NCBI RefSeq assembly: GCF_038618305.1
Contig: NZ_CP152017.1
Location: 1,217,501 to 1,281,500 of the forward strand
Reading direction: 5' to 3'
Source of the DNA: Sporosarcina sp. FSL K6-2383
Lineage (GTDB): Bacteria > Bacillota > Bacilli > Bacillales_A > Planococcaceae
Length of the DNA: 64,000 nucleotides
Shown here: positions 36,701 through 46,229 of the stretch, one piece after another
Position numbering within the stretch: position 1 is the first letter of the stretch
Layout: the number at the start of each line of letters is the position of its first letter
The notes under the pieces: generated by a model
Database searches by the model: none
Seen by the model: only the letters and a program-made list of their open reading frames with translations
Told to the model about the DNA's origin: nothing
Made by a program: the position numbers and the translations under genes

Positions 36701-36838
36701 TTAAAAACAAAGAATAGTAAAGGTTCTTTTAGGGATGCGGGAGAATGGCCAGTGGTGGTTGCTATAGGGAGTGAATTCCTCATTGCAATACTATCAAAAG
36801 GTATTTTCAATGCTCGAATCCTAAAAGGGGGAATGTAT

Positions 36839-36943
36839 ATGCTTACATGCCATGTTAAAAAGGTGAAAATTATTCTAAATCACTTGGTTGTTAAAGCACT
36901 TCTCCTAGCATTGGGTATGTGGTCAAGTTTCCCGCAACCCTAA
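36839..36943 (+). CDS. Possible 34-aa secreted-type peptide
   Basis: AAAAGGGGG (36823-36831) sits seven bases before an ATG at 36839. The peptide starts MLTCHVKKVK and continues with a hydrophobic run (IILNHLVVKALLLALGMW) ending FPQP, which looks like a small pre-peptide or membrane peptide. A longer GTG-initiated frame from 36683 exists but lacks a ribosome site. No family known; real expression is uncertain. Confidence 0.35.
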   Translation: MLTCHVKKVKIILNHLVVKALLLALGMWSSFPQP

Positions 36944-37131
36944 GAGAATCCAAATAAGGCGTAAAGGACACCATAACGTAAAGGGGTTCAAACCGATAGC
37001 GCTCACGAAGTAATCATTCAGGACTACCGATATACCATTGAAATTTGAAACCTTCACAAGTTGACGGTATGATTGCAATAACATAAATGGTGAATAGACT
37101 AAAGAAAAGTATACAGGTTGGAGGATGGAAG

Positions 37132-38169
37132 ATGTCTATTGAAAATCAGCTGATTATAAAGGTTGATGGGAATAGTGTCGATGCTGGACGAATTCCGGTG
37201 TCTGTACTGGAAAAGGTATTGAGGGGCGCACAGCAAGCTATCTTCATATTGGGGGAGCAGCAACTATCAGAAGGTGCTCTAATGAGGGAGAGAGGGCCAG
37301 TTCCCAAAAAAGTGAAAGAAGAATTTACTTTGGAACTTGTAGATACTTCCACAGGTAGTTTTGTTATGAACCTGGATTTACCCACTACCACGCCAAAGAC
37401 TCTACAACAGAAGGCATTTGGGACTTTTCATTCTATTATCGACCTCTTGGGTGATGATAAACCAAAAGAGATACGTAAACTTATCGACAATCCACAAGTT
37501 TTGCAACGTATTCTGAAATCAATAAAAGAGATGCTTCCGAAGCAAGATGAGTATGGGCTCATTATAAAAGGTAATCAAACGACTTTCACAAATCGTATTT
37601 CAACTAAAGAAATCAAGGTAGTGGAAAGGCTTCTTGGCAAACCGCTAGAAGAAGCACGAGAATTAATAGGGAAAATAGTTGAAATTAAAATACATGGTGA
37701 ATCCTATATAGGAGTTTTTAATGGTTCTCGGGTTATTCGTTGTTTTACACAGGATATTGAGAGTGAAGTATTTCAAATGATTGGAAAAGAAGTACTTTTA
37801 AAAGGAGAAGCTGTATTAACGAATACAAATGATATTCAAGAATTGACTACAATTGATGAAGTCATTGTCGCTGATCCGGGAAAATGGTTTATCTCAAACT
37901 TCCAATACGTTCAAAAAACTTATGAAATGGTAGATTCTTTTAATGTTGAGTTGGATTATATTGAGGGCTATTGGACAATTACCCATGTGCCACTAGGATT
38001 ATATATAAGTGAACTAACTCTTCGAGAAGTGATTGAAGCTTGCTATTTGGAACTGAGTTTTCTTTGGGAGGAATATGTCCTATCAGATGATAGTGATCTA
38101 ACTAAAGATGCGATTGAACTAAAAAAATGTATCCCCCGTTACATTGAAAAGGTGGTCCCGTCTGTATGA
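37132..38169 (+). CDS. Unknown protein paired with a HicA-like gene
   Basis: A 345-aa soluble protein, MSIENQLIIKVDGNSVDAGRIPVSVLEKVL at its N-terminus (first residues shown only in part as a motif: IKVDGNSVDAGRIPV). GGAGG (37120-37124) defines ATG 37132. No domain recognised; the centre (VERLLGKPLEEARELIGK) looks helical and the rest mixed alpha/beta. It overlaps the next gene by 4 bases, so the two are co-translated. The pairing and the truncated DUF3800 gene beside it suggest an accessory, possibly defence-related, module. Confidence 0.7.
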   Translation: MSIENQLIIKVDGNSVDAGRIPVSVLEKVLRGAQQAIFILGEQQLSEGALMRERGPVPKKVKEEFTLELVDTSTGSFVMNLDLPTTTPKTLQQKAFGTFHSIIDLLGDDKPKEIRKLIDNPQVLQRILKSIKEMLPKQDEYGLIIKGNQTTFTNRISTKEIKVVERLLGKPLEEARELIGKIVEIKIHGESYIGVFNGSRVIRCFTQDIESEVFQMIGKEVLLKGEAVLTNTNDIQELTTIDEVIVADPGKWFISNFQYVQKTYEMVDSFNVELDYIEGYWTITHVPLGLYISELTLREVIEACYLELSFLWEEYVLSDDSDLTKDAIELKKCIPRYIEKVVPSV

Positions 38170-38447
38170 GTACTCGAAAAGTAAAGCTGATTAGAAGTTC
38201 ATTGGAAAAGAAGGGCTTTTCGTTAAAAGAGACCCATCACTTTATGTACACTCTTTATGTAGATGGGAAGAAGACATCGATTCGAACACGATTGAGTCAT
38301 GGGTTGAAAGAGTATGACGATCACTTATTAGGGCAAATGTCAAAACAATTAGCGGTAACGAAGGAGGAATTGCTTGATCTAATTGATTGTCCAATGAGTT
38401 ATGAATCTTATGTTGAACTTTTGCGAAATAAGCAGGCTATTAAATGA
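38166..38447 (+). CDS. HicA-like small protein
   Basis: A 93-aa basic protein. IRSSLEKKGFSLKETHHFMYTLYVDGKK-type N-terminal half resembles the dsRBD-like fold of HicA mRNA interferases (LEKKGF ... THHF ... TRLSHG), but it is longer than HicA (~60 aa) and the catalytic His context differs. The C-terminal part (MSYESYVELLRNKQ) is extra. It may be a toxin-like partner of the 345-aa protein, or only share the fold. Confidence 0.5.
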   Translation: MSTRKVKLIRSSLEKKGFSLKETHHFMYTLYVDGKKTSIRTRLSHGLKEYDDHLLGQMSKQLAVTKEELLDLIDCPMSYESYVELLRNKQAIK

Positions 38448-38553
38448 GTATTACGGACGGAGTTCATCTGTAATATTAAGAGAGTAAAAGCGACTTCCAT
38501 AGTACACACAAAAATACCCCAAATCATAGCACATTATTTAGAGTATTTTTTGT

Positions 38554-39069
38554 GTGGAAAAGGTTTTAAATGGAATATTAAATTTAAGAATTTTTGCGAT
38601 TGTTATGGAAAAACCGGAACAAGTACTTTCCGTTGATAAAGAAAACCTACCCAATCATTATCGTTTTTTGCTGCAACGAATAAATGGATATGCAAGTACA
38701 TATTCAACTAAAGCAATCCTATGTTTTGATTCACAGGATGAAGGTAATGACCAAATAATATCTAATAAAATGAAGAACTATTTATTTCGTTCTTCTGAGG
38801 GAAATAACTGTAACTCGATTGTCGAGTCTGCTTTTTTTGTAAGTTCAAAAGTAGAAGATGGAATTCAATTGGCAGATTTTTGTGCAGGAATTGTTCGGCA
38901 TTACAATGAAACTGTATTTGGTAATGAGAGTCCCGATAATTTCCAACAGTGGATTCATGATTTATATGCTAAGGTTCAACTGCAAACATGCACTGTCTTC
39001 TCACCTAATGGTGATCAGGAACTGTTCCCGATTTATAAAATGCCAGCTCGATTCTTTAAATTAACATAA
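38554..39069 (+). pseudogene. Truncated DUF3800 protein
   Basis: A 171-residue frame whose C-terminal half carries the DUF3800 hallmark IQLADFCAGIVRHYNE (RNase H-like fold). The N-terminal part with the usual D-E-S-G acidic motif is missing, and no ribosome site precedes the GTG at 38554, so this is probably a 5'-deleted remnant. DUF3800 proteins are common in mobile and defence loci. An inverted repeat (ACACAAAAATAC at 38505 region with GTATTTTTTGTGT near 38540) borders its left end. Confidence 0.6.
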
Positions 39070-39110
39070 TATCTACTTCCAATGGATATACTCATGATAA
39101 GGGTGGCTCT

Positions 39111-39147
39111 GACTAGGAGCTGCCTCGTGCTGGTCTTATTTTTATTG
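39111..39147 (+). terminator. Possible terminator after the DUF3800 remnant
   Basis: GACTAG (39111-39116) pairs with CTGGTC (39130-39135, one G-T), with inner GAG/CTC, then TTATTTTTATT. A moderate stem with a good T-rich tail. The remaining bases to 39242 are non-coding. Confidence 0.45.
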
Positions 39148-39242
39148 GCGGAATAGGTACCTTTTACATCGTGATTCTTCTAATCAACAACTCCCCCTAC
39201 TCCCGAAAAGGATCATCACTGTAAGCTATTTGATGCTTACAT

Positions 39243-41234
39243 TTAAACCTTAAACCGATTAACCGCCAAACTCAATTCCTCACTCAACTCTGTCAACGTT
39301 TCTGCTGCATCAGTCACAGACTGAATGGCACGCAGTTGTTCGTCTGTTGACGCGCTCACTTCTTCACAGGCAGCTGCTGTTTCCTCTGAGGTTGCCGCCA
39401 TTGTTTGAATGGTTTCGGCGACATCATCTTTGTGAGTTGCCACTTTTTGGATTTCTTCATAGACAGCATCGATGGAATCCTGCATGTCAGCCATCAATGT
39501 AGAAATTTCTCCGAACGTAATTTCAGTGTCGTTGACGACAGTTCCTTGGCACTGGAAGTTTTCGCGTGTGTCGTTCATTTGCTGAGTGACGAGCTGAGAC
39601 TCTGCCTGCAATTCTTGAACAGTCACTTTAACTTCTTCCGTTGATCGTGCAGATTGCTCCGCAAGCTTGCGAACTTCATCAGCAACAACGGCGAATCCTT
39701 TACCATGTTCACCTGCGCGTGCAGCTTCAATACTGGCGTTTAAAGCTAGTAAATTCGTTTGTGAGGAAATTTCGGTAATTGTTTCCATAACCCCACCAAT
39801 TGCTTTTACTTTCGTTTCAAGGGTACCAATGACTTGGGACATGGACTGTAAATTAGTCTCCCAATCACCGAATGATTGCTTCAGCTGTTGCATTTGGCCT
39901 TGACCATTAGCATTCATATCTCCGGCTTTCGTTGCAATATCGGACATAACGCCTGCTTTTGCAGTGATTTCGTTAATTTGCTGACCGAGTAAATCTGCAC
40001 GCTCAGTAACGATTTCTGCGTCTTCGGCAGATTTTGATGCACCATGTGCAATTTCATTAACTGCATGTGCCACTTCTTCGCCGGATGCACTCGTTTCTTC
40101 GGCGACAGCACTCAAGCTTTCCGAACTTGCCCGAACATTGGAAGCTGAGTTATTGACGACGGTAATAATCGCGTTCATATTATCAATCATTGTGTTGAAA
40201 TTACGACCTAGTTCACCTATTTCATCCTTTGTTTGAATGTCGGTTCGAACGGTTAAATCACCTTGAGAGACAGAGTCCATGAGTGAATTGACTTGTCCAA
40301 GTGGTTTAATAGTCCGGCTGATGAGGAAATAGAGTGCAACAAAGATGACGAGTAATGTGATTAGGGCAACGGTAATCATGGAAATCCGTAAATTATTTGC
40401 CATTGCGTCAACCTTTTCTTCATCATAAATAGCCGTAACCTTCCATCCGACACTTGGAATGGTTGAGTAAATAAGCGTTTTAGCTACATCTTCAAATTCA
40501 TAATGAATAGTACCTCGCTCAGCCCCCTCATACATTTGGGCAATGAATGGATAGTCTATGAGGTTTTCTCCCTCAAATTCCGGATGAACAATAGCTATCC
40601 CATCTACATCGAATAATGAGGGGTAGCCGTCATAGCCAATCTCACTCGCACTGATTTTATCGGTTAATGCAGCGAGCTGAACGTCTAGACCGACAACACC
40701 AATGACTTTACCATTTTCTTGTACAGCTTTTGAAGCACTGACAACAAATTGCCCAGTTGCTTGGTCTATATAAGGACTAGTCCACTGAACAATGTCAGGG
40801 GTAGCAGCAGCTGACGTATACCAACTGCGTGTCGTTGGATCAAAATCTGTTCCGAGATCTGCGTAAGGCATAATAATGGTTTGTTTAGTTGGTAGTGCAA
40901 AATAGACTCCCGATGCATCTGTGTAAGGCGTAAGGAAGTTTTTAAGCGTTGTATTTAGTGCTTGGAGCGTGTCATTTCCCGCATCGTTATTCATATTAGC
41001 AAACTCAATGACCGTTGCTGAGGTAGAGAGTTGGGTAATACCTTTCTCGTATTGACCGAGAAAGTTCTCGATCGCGTAACTCATCTCGTTGACGAGTGCA
41101 CTGCTTGAGTCAATGACGCTTTTATCCGTACTTCTTTTTACTTGTGTGCTACTAATAGCCGTCATAACGGAGACACCGATTAGAAATAATACCATAACTG
41201 TCATAATAATTTTCGTCTTAATAGATTTGAACAT
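39243..41234 (-). CDS. Methyl-accepting chemotaxis protein, dCache type
   Basis: A 663-aa chemoreceptor. TM1 lies near residues 7-29; an extracellular dCache-like ligand domain follows ([35 protein letters not shown]); TM2 is at about 282-304; HAMP at about 305-357. The cytoplasmic signalling hairpin contains [20 protein letters not shown] and the [17 protein letters not shown] tip. It signals through CheA/CheW to the flagellar motor. A SigD promoter is visible upstream (41277-41303). The ligand cannot be told from sequence; TlpA/McpA-like in layout. Confidence 0.93.
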   Translation of the reverse strand: MFKSIKTKIIMTVMVLFLIGVSVMTAISSTQVKRSTDKSVIDSSSALVNEMSYAIENFLGQYEKGITQLSTSATVIEFANMNNDAGNDTLQALNTTLKNFLTPYTDASGVYFALPTKQTIIMPYADLGTDFDPTTRSWYTSAAATPDIVQWTSPYIDQATGQFVVSASKAVQENGKVIGVVGLDVQLAALTDKISASEIGYDGYPSLFDVDGIAIVHPEFEGENLIDYPFIAQMYEGAERGTIHYEFEDVAKTLIYSTIPSVGWKVTAIYDEEKVDAMANNLRISMITVALITLLVIFVALYFLISRTIKPLGQVNSLMDSVSQGDLTVRTDIQTKDEIGELGRNFNTMIDNMNAIITVVNNSASNVRASSESLSAVAEETSASGEEVAHAVNEIAHGASKSAEDAEIVTERADLLGQQINEITAKAGVMSDIATKAGDMNANGQGQMQQLKQSFGDWETNLQSMSQVIGTLETKVKAIGGVMETITEISSQTNLLALNASIEAARAGEHGKGFAVVADEVRKLAEQSARSTEEVKVTVQELQAESQLVTQQMNDTRENFQCQGTVVNDTEITFGEISTLMADMQDSIDAVYEEIQKVATHKDDVAETIQTMAATSEETAAACEEVSASTDEQLRAIQSVTDAAETLTELSEELSLAVNRFKV

Positions 41235-41276
41235 ATCGCGCCCTCGCTTTCTCTCTAAAATAGTCTTACTATATGA

Positions 41277-41303
41277 ATTTCGGTTTATCTATTCGTTTGT
41301 TTA
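41277..41303 (-). promoter_or_regulatory. SigD promoter of the chemoreceptor gene
   Basis: Read on the minus strand: TAAA (41303-41300), a 15-base spacer, then ACCGAAAT (41284-41277), six of eight matches to GCCGATAT with exact spacing. It places this receptor in the motility regulon. Confidence 0.72.
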
Positions 41304-41315
41304 GATAAACCGAAA
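41278..41315. repeat. Perfect 14-bp inverted repeat over the chemoreceptor promoter
   Basis: TTTCGGTTTATCTA (41278-41291) and TAGATAAACCGAAA (41302-41315) are exact reverse complements with a 10-base spacer. The repeat covers both promoter elements, so it could be an operator or a bidirectional terminator-like structure. Confidence 0.75.
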
Positions 41316-41462
41316 AGTGAGAATAGTAGTTATTATTTAAAGTACCCAATTGTAATTATGTAGAAACCTGCTGGACAAACTTCTGTTTGCAAATAAAGAT
41401 GTTTAATTCAGAGGGGAAATTGGAATTCATAAGCGTTTCAATACTTTTTATTCCCAATTTAC

Positions 41463-41489
41463 TCAACTTCCTTTTATGGTTGCCGATAT
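41463..41489 (+). promoter_or_regulatory. SigD promoter of flaG-fliD-fliS-fliT
   Basis: TCAA (41463-41466), 15 bases, then a perfect GCCGATAT (41482-41489). It lies 40 bases before flaG with nothing between but the leader. Confidence 0.75.
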
Positions 41490-41529
41490 AAATTATAAGT
41501 AAGTTCTCGAGAACAGGGAGGTTTGAGGA

Positions 41530-41901
41530 ATGGTAAGTCGTATGGATGGTGGAACGGTGACACGGCAAGCAAGGGTTTCAGTTGAAAAAGCAGCTCCGGA
41601 CATGGAAGTTATGGTAGCGCAAACACAACCAGTTGCTGAGCAAACACAGCCGCAAGCTGATCAAGAACAACAATTCCCGGCGGAAAAAGCAAAACAGATG
41701 ACGGACAGCATGAACACGTTTTTAGGAAGCGCGAACACACAGCTTCGTTTTAAGTTTCATGAGGGACTCAATGAATATTATGTAACGATTATCGATTCGA
41801 AAACAGATGAAGTCATTCGAGAAATTCCATCAAAAAAATTGATGGACATCCATGCGGCAATGCGTGAGTTTGTAGGTTTACTCGTAGATCGAAAAATATA
41901 A
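41530..41901 (+). CDS. flaG: Flagellar protein FlaG
   Basis: A 123-aa protein. The N-terminal half is a low-complexity Q/P/A-rich linker; the C-terminal half has the FlaG core (LRFKFHEGLNEYYVTIIDSKTDEVIREIPSKKLMDIHAAM read as motifs LRFKFHE and EVIREIPSKK). In other bacteria it influences filament length. GGGAGG (41516-41521) defines the ATG. First gene of the SigD-driven filament-cap operon. Confidence 0.9.
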   Translation: MVSRMDGGTVTRQARVSVEKAAPDMEVMVAQTQPVAEQTQPQADQEQQFPAEKAKQMTDSMNTFLGSANTQLRFKFHEGLNEYYVTIIDSKTDEVIREIPSKKLMDIHAAMREFVGLLVDRKI

Positions 41902-41920
41902 GTAGAAGGTGTGAAGGATT

Positions 41921-43375
41921 ATGAGAATTGGTGGATTAGCATCAGGGATTGATACAGACTCAATTATTAGGGATTTAATGAAAGCAAATCGGATACCGCT
42001 CGAAAAAATAACACAAAAGAAATCCTATTTAGAAATGCAATTGGATGCTTATCGTAGCGTAAACCGTGATTTGACAGCAGCAAGCAATAAAGTTGGAGAT
42101 ACATTACTACTTGAAAAGTCTTTTATGGCGAAAAATATTACGATTTCTAATCCGGACGCAGTAAGCATTAAAAGTACAAGTTCAATAGCCGATTTTACAG
42201 GAACAATTTCAATTGAGCAGTTAGCTGCGCAAGCTACATGGCAAAGTACGGGCAGTGAAGCAACTAAAGGTAAAAGTGGAAATGAAACTTTGTCAAGTCT
42301 AGGGATTAATGGAACTGAAATTATCATTCAGGCACCCAATGCAAAAGGTGTTATGGAGGATAAGAAAGTAACAATCAATCCGGCGACGGATACCATCGAT
42401 TCATTGATGACTAAAATAAGTAAAAATACAGATGTCAATGCGTTTTATGATTCGTTTAGTGGTAAATTTGCATTTACAGCTAAAAATAGTGGAGCTGGTA
42501 CAATTAATGTGACAGGACTTGCAGGAACAGAATTTGACGGAACAGGCAAAGCGGGTCAAAATGCAATGTTTACATTTAACGGCCTTCAAACAGAGCGTTC
42601 TACCAATTCATTTGAAATCAATGGTTTTGAAATTACGTTAAAACAAGCTACGGGAACACCGGCTGTACCTGGTACTGCTGTAACCTTCAGTTCAACTCCA
42701 GATACTGATACAGTAGCTAATGCAGTCATTGGATTTGTCAATGATTATAATAAAATGATTGAAGAATTAAATGCGAAGATTCGCGAACCTAAATATCGTG
42801 ATTTTCCGCCACTTACTGCTGAACAAAAGAAAGAAATGAAGGAAAATGAAATTAAGCTTTGGGAAGAAAAAGCATTAAGTGGAACACTTCGCAACGACCC
42901 GACGATTTCAAGTATGTTAATGAAAATGCGCCAAGCGTTGAATGATAATGTCATAGGTTCGGATGGAGAAAAAATACGTCTCAGCGATCTTGGTATTACA
43001 ACGTCTACGAATTACAAGGATAATGGGAAACTGATTATTGATGAGACAAAACTTCGTGAAATGATTGCAGAAAATCCAAGCAAAGTATCTGAACTGTTCA
43101 CAAAAGCAGAAACTGGGCTTGCTACGACATTCCGTAAGGCTGTTGATGAAGGACAGTCAGCGATTGCTAAATTAGCTGGTAGTGTTGGAGCAGGAAACGA
43201 TACATTTACTTTAGGCAATACAATGAAGAGCATGAATGAACAAATTGAACGTTTTGAAAAACGCATGAAAACGGTTGAAGATCGACTTTGGAAACAATTC
43301 ACTGCGATGGAAATGGCGATCAATCGTGCAAACGCACAGTCTGCACAACTGCAAAGTACACTCGGCGGTGTATAA
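41921..43375 (+). CDS. fliD: Filament cap protein FliD (HAP2)
   Basis: A 484-aa protein starting MRIGGLASGIDTDSIIRDLM, the conserved FliD N-terminus. It has FliD_N and FliD_C features (NAVIGFVNDYNKMIEELN; LSDLGITTS) and a coiled-coil C-terminus that forms the cap legs. It caps the growing filament and folds exported flagellin. 19 bases after flaG. Confidence 0.95.
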   Translation: MRIGGLASGIDTDSIIRDLMKANRIPLEKITQKKSYLEMQLDAYRSVNRDLTAASNKVGDTLLLEKSFMAKNITISNPDAVSIKSTSSIADFTGTISIEQLAAQATWQSTGSEATKGKSGNETLSSLGINGTEIIIQAPNAKGVMEDKKVTINPATDTIDSLMTKISKNTDVNAFYDSFSGKFAFTAKNSGAGTINVTGLAGTEFDGTGKAGQNAMFTFNGLQTERSTNSFEINGFEITLKQATGTPAVPGTAVTFSSTPDTDTVANAVIGFVNDYNKMIEELNAKIREPKYRDFPPLTAEQKKEMKENEIKLWEEKALSGTLRNDPTISSMLMKMRQALNDNVIGSDGEKIRLSDLGITTSTNYKDNGKLIIDETKLREMIAENPSKVSELFTKAETGLATTFRKAVDEGQSAIAKLAGSVGAGNDTFTLGNTMKSMNEQIERFEKRMKTVEDRLWKQFTAMEMAINRANAQSAQLQSTLGGV

Positions 43376-43408
43376 TAGTAGTAAGTATAGTACAAAAGGA
43401 GACATAAA

Positions 43409-43810
43409 ATGGCTGCAAATAATCCATATGCAACGTACCAGAATAACTCAGTTAATACATCTACGCCCGGTGAGCTAACACTCATGTTGTATAATGGCTG
43501 TTTGAAATTTATTGAACAAGCAAAAAGGGAACTGCATGATGGCAATATGGAAGGAAAGAACAAGTCTATTAAAAAGGCGCGGGCAATCGTTTCTGAGCTG
43601 ATGCTAACGCTTGATATGTCCTATCCGGTTTCTAAAAACATGCTCATTCTCTATGAATTTGCTAACAGTCGTCTCATTGACGGCAATATTAAAAATGATA
43701 GTGCTCTTTTCGACGAAGCTTCCTCTATCATTATGGAATTTCGCGATACGTGGAAGCAGGTTATTCAGATTAACCGGCAGAAGCAGTATGCGAATGTGGA
43801 TGAGATATGA
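43409..43810 (+). CDS. fliS: Flagellin export chaperone FliS
   Basis: A 133-aa helical protein: YATYQNNSVNTSTPGELTLMLYNGCL is the FliS signature (motif TPGELTLMLYNG). It binds the flagellin C-terminus in the cytoplasm and delivers it for export, and in Bacillus it also assists FliW-dependent flagellin sensing. It overlaps fliT by 4 bases. Confidence 0.95.
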   Translation: MAANNPYATYQNNSVNTSTPGELTLMLYNGCLKFIEQAKRELHDGNMEGKNKSIKKARAIVSELMLTLDMSYPVSKNMLILYEFANSRLIDGNIKNDSALFDEASSIIMEFRDTWKQVIQINRQKQYANVDEI

Positions 43811-44163
43811 TTCGGCCAGCGATGGTCGCTTGGCGTGACGTGACGGAGAAATTGTTGGCATTGGCGGCAGGTGAGATTTCTGAAGAACAGCGAGATGCTA
43901 TGATTTTGAGCATTGAAGGATTTTTAGATGATCGGGACAAGCTACAAGCGCAAATTGTTGCACCGTTTACTTCTGAAGAAGAATCGTTCGGCAAGGAGCT
44001 TGTCGCAATGGAGGCAGATGTTCAGAAAAAACTAGCCTTGTTCACCAAACAAATCCGTGTGGATATTTCCGAAAGTCAATCAAAAAAAGACCATATGAAA
44101 AACTACATCAATCCCTACAGCAATGTAGCACGTGATGGTACGTTTTACGATACGAAACAATAA
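43807..44163 (+). CDS. fliT: FliT-like flagellar chaperone
   Basis: A 118-aa alpha-helical protein in the fliT position directly after fliS (4-base overlap). The end YINPYSNVARDGTFYDTK resembles Bacillales FliT. Likely a FliD export chaperone. Sequence conservation of this family is low, so the call relies partly on order. Confidence 0.75.
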   Translation: MIRPAMVAWRDVTEKLLALAAGEISEEQRDAMILSIEGFLDDRDKLQAQIVAPFTSEEESFGKELVAMEADVQKKLALFTKQIRVDISESQSKKDHMKNYINPYSNVARDGTFYDTKQ

Positions 44164-44168
44164 TCAGA

Positions 44169-44206
44169 CCTTGGTAGAGGATTTCTTTCTCTACTAGGGT
44201 TTTTTA
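44169..44206 (+). terminator. Terminator of the flaG-fliT operon
   Basis: CCTTGGTAGAG (44169-44179) pairs with CTCTACTAGGG (44189-44199), 11 bp with two G-T pairs, then a run of six Ts. Confidence 0.88.
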
Positions 44207-44498
44207 CATTGTTTATGGCGGTTAAAAGTATAATGAATAATTAGTTAGTTCCTCCTATGTGAATGGTGATTCATTCATGATACATTTTACATAGTGATTT
44301 ATTCAGACTGTTCAAGAATAATGGCTGTTTACGGAACGTTTATGAATGGATATAAAACGATTAAAGCAGAATGAAACATATGAAGAAGTGATATGGAATC
44401 GTCCTGATCCTTGGGCGATTTTTTTACAACTTCGGTTGTCAGTTAATTCGAATAAGTTGTTGAGCACTATAGAAAAAATCTTCATGGGGGATGAAAAA

Positions 44499-45974
44499 AT
44501 GAATCATGTAGAGACAATGCGGCAGAAGGAATTTGCGAACAAGAACTTTATTCTATTTATAACGCTCGGTGGTTCGAGTTTCGTTGGTCTACTCTTTTAT
44601 ATCGTAACGGGTCTAGGAATGTTGAAAACGGTTAGCATGGCCATACCGGTTGTCATCACGCTGTTATTTTATGGACTAGCAAAAAAGGTGACAGTTGTGG
44701 AACGATGGTTTCCCTGGGTTGTTCTTGGTGTGACAGCCTTTGCAGCGCTCTTAAATGGAGTTGTTGGAGAGCCTTCGATTGCGACAGCGGGAATTGCTTT
44801 TTTCATTGCCGGGATTGCGAGTGTGCATTTGTCGATGAGGATTATGACGTATGGGTTTGCGTTATCGCTTGCCGTTTTGGGAGTATTCATTGTGAATTAT
44901 CCTTTTCAGGATCAGATTGCAGATAGTAAGGGCAGTTTGGCACTCGTTCTCATTTTAATGGCAGTAGGGCTTTTCATTCAAATCAAGCAGACGAAAAAGC
45001 TGGAGGAGCAAGTGAATTTATTTACAGCTAAGCAGGCAAATCATGCGCAAGAGCAATCGGATAAGCATCGCGCACTTAATGCAAATGTGGAGCAAGTGGC
45101 GGATGATTTGACGGCGATTGGGGAGACGGCTACACGCCATTTGACAGCGCAGAAGGAGTTGCTAGACATTATGAATAGTGTTGCAGCAACAGTTGAGCAG
45201 GAAACGGTACAAATTGCGAAAATTGCTGACAATACGGAGCGGACGCAAAGTGATGTGAGCGACATGCATAAGGAAACACGGACGATGAATGAGGATACAG
45301 CAAATTTGCGCTTGGAGTCTAGTGAAATTGTAGATTTGATGCAAAATTTGCGAGGTGGGATGCAAGAAGTGCAGTCATTGCTTGACGATCTGAACGGCTC
45401 GTTCGAGGCGCTAACGGAAAACATCGACAAGACGAATACACTTGCAAAGTCGATTGCGACGATTACTGAGCAGACGAATCTTTTGGCATTGAATGCGTCG
45501 ATTGAGGCGGCACGGGCAGGTGAAAATGGTAAAGGCTTTGCAGTGGTAGCCGATGAAATTCGTAAGCTGGCGGGACTAACGGCTGTTACGCTTACGGAAA
45601 TTAACGGCAATTTAGCCGATGTCAATACAATGAACGAACGCTCACGCAACAATTTGACGAGCAGTACAGGAAGACTTGTGACGCAGACGGCATTGACGGT
45701 GGATGCGGAAGCGAAAATTGGTCTCATGCACCATACATTGAATGAGCTTCATCAGAAATTTGGGATGTTCGATGAGAAAATGGCGTCAATCACACGGGAG
45801 ACGACGGATATCGGACGTATGACAGGGACATTTGCCGATTTGTTGACCGAATCAAGTGCATCACTCGAGGAAGTCAATGCGACGATTCATACAACCGTTG
45901 CTGATAATGAACAAATCGTTGCCACATTAGATGGGACGATGAGGCGTACAAAATTGCTGGCAGAAATTCGATGA
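44499..45974 (+). CDS. Methyl-accepting chemotaxis protein with polytopic membrane domain
   Basis: A 491-aa receptor. Residues ~18-170 form about six hydrophobic helices without an extracellular ligand domain, and there is no clear HAMP. The signalling domain contains [20 protein letters not shown] and [15 protein letters not shown]. Such receptors may sense membrane or energy state. GGGGGA precedes ATG 44499; an upstream in-frame ATG at 44346 gives unrelated residues and that stretch contains a hairpin (CGTCC/GGGCG then T7 near 44400), so it is taken as leader. Confidence 0.85.
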   Translation: MNHVETMRQKEFANKNFILFITLGGSSFVGLLFYIVTGLGMLKTVSMAIPVVITLLFYGLAKKVTVVERWFPWVVLGVTAFAALLNGVVGEPSIATAGIAFFIAGIASVHLSMRIMTYGFALSLAVLGVFIVNYPFQDQIADSKGSLALVLILMAVGLFIQIKQTKKLEEQVNLFTAKQANHAQEQSDKHRALNANVEQVADDLTAIGETATRHLTAQKELLDIMNSVAATVEQETVQIAKIADNTERTQSDVSDMHKETRTMNEDTANLRLESSEIVDLMQNLRGGMQEVQSLLDDLNGSFEALTENIDKTNTLAKSIATITEQTNLLALNASIEAARAGENGKGFAVVADEIRKLAGLTAVTLTEINGNLADVNTMNERSRNNLTSSTGRLVTQTALTVDAEAKIGLMHHTLNELHQKFGMFDEKMASITRETTDIGRMTGTFADLLTESSASLEEVNATIHTTVADNEQIVATLDGTMRRTKLLAEIR

Positions 45975-46014
45975 AAAAATGACCATCTGGTATACTGAAA
46001 GAAATGTGTAGTGA

Positions 46015-46187
46015 TGCGATGAGTGTCAATTTATTGATAGTGGTCTAGGTGGTGCAAAGCTTTTTGCGGAGGAACTTAAATTGCGCAAACGCTTTGAAAT
46101 GAATTTGGGTGAGGTTTGAAGAAAATTCGTCACAATTCGACAAAATTAAAAAAGAAATAATGTTTCCAGAAGGACTTTAAAGGGAAG
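46015..46187 (+). promoter_or_regulatory. hpf upstream region with possible SigB-like promoter
   Basis: The 255-base gap before hpf holds a 34-codon open stretch without a start (46015-46119, reading LFAEELKLRKRFEMNLGEV), which I cannot assign. GTTTCC (46162-46167), 14 bases, GGGAAG (46182-46187) partly matches the SigB pattern GTTTAA-N14-GGGTAT; general-stress control of hpf is known in Bacillus. Weak evidence. Confidence 0.3.
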
Positions 46188-46229
46188 ATGTAGAAGAGTA
46201 CTATATGGTTAATTAAAGGAGGAGTTCAT

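Noticed and set aside
36683..36943. An 86-codon gene from GTG 36683
   Set aside because: No ribosome site, the start lies within a hairpin, and the first half has no protein-like character; only the 34-codon 3' part has a good ribosome site.
36627..37131. Group II intron or tmRNA-like remnant
   Set aside because: Structured hairpins are present, but no domain V motif, reverse transcriptase fragment or tag-peptide frame can be seen.
39243..41234. Plus-strand frames of 65-79 codons within the chemoreceptor gene
   Set aside because: They are antisense shadows of a clear coding sequence, without ribosome sites or recognisable domains.
44346..44498. N-terminal extension of the second chemoreceptor
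   Set aside because: The extra 51 residues match no receptor feature, contain a terminator-like hairpin with T7, and a better start with GGGGGA spacing exists at 44499.
45041..45727. A 228-codon minus-strand frame opposite the second chemoreceptor
   Set aside because: It mirrors the conserved signalling domain of the plus-strand gene; the Ser/Ala/Cys-rich translation is typical of antisense frames of such genes.
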